Positions 62,500-64,000 of a DNA stretch of 64,000 nucleotides are shown here, in pieces (within the stretch, counting starts at the first letter, position 1; every line of letters begins with the position of its first letter). The position numbers were made by a program, and so were the translations under genes. Source of the stretch: Trematomus loennbergii (lineage: Eukaryota; Chordata; Actinopteri; Perciformes; Nototheniidae); contig JAAOOA010000086.1 of the NCBI GenBank assembly GCA_012861695.1, positions 8,884,385 through 8,948,384 of the forward strand, in the 5' to 3' direction. The notes beneath the pieces are model-generated. The model saw only the letters and a program-made list of their open reading frames with translations. It was not told where the DNA came from and searched no databases.

Positions 62500-63359
62500 T
62501 AGGGCTGTCAAGTTAACGCGTTAATAACGCGTTAACGCAAAAAAAAATTAACGCCACTAATTATTTTAACGCGATTAACGCATGTGTATTTTTTGTCTGC
62601 GGCCGCCCCATAGTTTCAGAGCGCATCGAGTTTAAAATACCATCTACAAGCTGATGCTGAGAGCCCCGCTCCTGCTGCCCGCTTGTGGCAGACCACACTT
62701 CCACGCTCACCGGCAGGCCCGGACTGGCCATCGGGAGGACCGGGAGGGAGTGTGTATGTGTGGCGCGACTCGCGCGAGCGAGGCACACCTTACGTGTTGT
62801 TGTTGTTAGCATCTGGTGCTAGCTAGCTGCGCTAACGGATATAAGGAGCTGTTTCAATGACATTTCGCCGACAACTGCGCCGAGCACTTGACTTTATGCA
62901 GGCAGCCAGACAGTGGGACATTGTACGAAAAGTCAGCGCACTCAGCACGGATAGTACGCGCACATGATTGCAGCGTCCAGGCAGCACACGTTCGAGCATA
63001 TATGCCTTGAGCGGCACATAGCTCCAATGTATGAGGTGTGAACACACACACACACACACAGTATTATTGTATGAGAGAGGTTCCAGGTTGAATTGAGGCG
63101 AATATTTGTAATGTTCAGAGGTTGTTGTGTTTAATATTCATGAGAATATTTGTCATTGTTGAAATGATAATAAACAAACATATAAAGCATATTTGTCCAC
63201 TCATATGTTGATAAGAGTATTAAAAACTTGAAAAATATCCCTCTAAGGTACATTTAGAACAGATAAAAAATGTGCGATTAATTTGCGATTAATCGCGATT
63301 AACTATGGACAATCATGCGATTAATCGCGATTAAATATTTTAATCGACTGACAGCCCTA
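62500..63359. mobile_element. hAT element (860 bp) with perfect 8-bp TSD
   Basis: The termini are TAGGGCTGTCAAGTTAA and the inverted TTAATCGACTGACAGCCCTA. TATAATAC flanks both sides (62492-62499 and 63360-63367). Near the ends are stacked palindromes (AACGCGTTAA, TTAATCGCGATTAA). The interior is non-coding, with an (AC)n tract at 63042-63060. Confidence 0.94.
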
Positions 63360-63616
63360 TATAATACATATGTATAATATCAGTTAAAATAAGTGCTTAA
63401 ACATAGTTAACATTGCAGGAAAGCAATATATTAGACGTTAAGTACTTTGTCAGGCTTAATATTTATCTGTAGATACAAATGTCACTGTGTGTGCTGTGTG
63501 CTCTGCATGTGTGACCATCAAAGAGGGTTTCATCCCTCCATATTCATCTTCTATACCCCCAAAGCTTTTTTCTTATTCAAAAGAAGACCTTAACCTAAAG
63601 TATTCTTTAATGTTTA

Positions 63617-64000
63617 AATAAAGCCTTATTAGTTTGTCTGTTTTGCACATCCTCCTATTAATATCTAATAATAAATTATAAAATGCAATAACGTGCTTTA
63701 ACCAGTAGGTGTCCCTTTCTATCAGCTGTGCACCGTTATGGCGTAAATACAGCCTATCTACCAATTGGATCAAATATAAAAGTCAGCCGAATTAGTGTTG
63801 ATACTGCAAGGAGACGTATTGTGTGAAAAGAAATGTAAGATGTTGTTTAATTGCTTATATATTTAAGATCCACGTCAAGTTTTCAGTTTTGGCGGCAGTT
63901 CCTGTTTGTCTAGAAGTCTTGTCATCAGGGCTCTATAATAGAGTTAACTACGGCAGATATGTCATATTTAATGCAGCCGAAACGTGTATTACAATGCCGT
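63617..64000 (-). repeat. Dispersed repeat, inverted copy running off the window
   Basis: It is the reverse complement of the 58650-59590 region and of 61909-62118. Shared words on the minus strand include GGACACC.ACTGGTTAAAGCA and TACGTCTCCTTGCAGTATCA. It continues beyond the last base. Confidence 0.85.

Overview
The window looks like vertebrate, most likely teleost fish, nuclear DNA. It has very long non-coding stretches, dense (TG/CA)n microsatellites, L2-, Rex1- and V-SINE-type retroposon tails typical of fish, and many hAT and TTAA-inserting DNA transposons. Only two exons of a recognisable host gene are visible: 10360-10547 and 21559-21699, plus strand. They encode adjacent pieces of the amino-terminal domain of an NMDA-receptor GluN2 subunit, best matching GluN2D (grin2d; fish a/b paralogue not decided). 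Both exons start after an AG acceptor, end at a GT donor and join in the same phase. The flanking exons of that gene were not found, so most of the window is probably grin2d intron.

Layout. 1-10.3 kb: non-coding DNA with a hAT MITE (3327-4046), a long-TIR element (4113-5338), a TTAA MITE (6758-7109) and a broken plus-strand LINE (8409-10255). 10.4-21.6 kb: the two exons and the 11 kb intron between them, which holds three nested insertion stacks and a recent 906-bp tandem duplication (18825-20635). 21.7-31.5 kb: an 8.1-kb LTR retrotransposon on the minus strand (LTRs 23352-23875 and 30939-31460). It has a tRNA-Ser-like primer site and a purine tract but no gag or pol, and it carries a R2/R4-type endonuclease fragment between (TG)n tracts. 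32.8-40 kb: MITE and LINE remnants (L2 at 33538-35163, Rex1-like at 36026-36914). 41-50.5 kb: an ACTAGT-rich block, members of a CCTGTTAAG-ended TTAA family, a frameshifted THAP-finger exon (47673-47786) and large TG tracts. 51.5-55.2 kb: a hAT with a BED zinc finger and a nested MITE, then an inverted-repeat element. 57-64 kb: a long-TIR element with nested hAT and retroposon, inverted copies of the same repeat, and a hAT with a perfect 8-bp duplication at 62500-63359.

The strongest evidence is structural. Five hAT elements have matching termini and perfect 8-bp target duplications, and several others are flanked by TTAA. The host gene acts in excitatory neurotransmission; the rest is a record of repeated, nested transposition. 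I found no CRISPR array, rRNA or convincing tRNA. No intact autonomous transposon is present.
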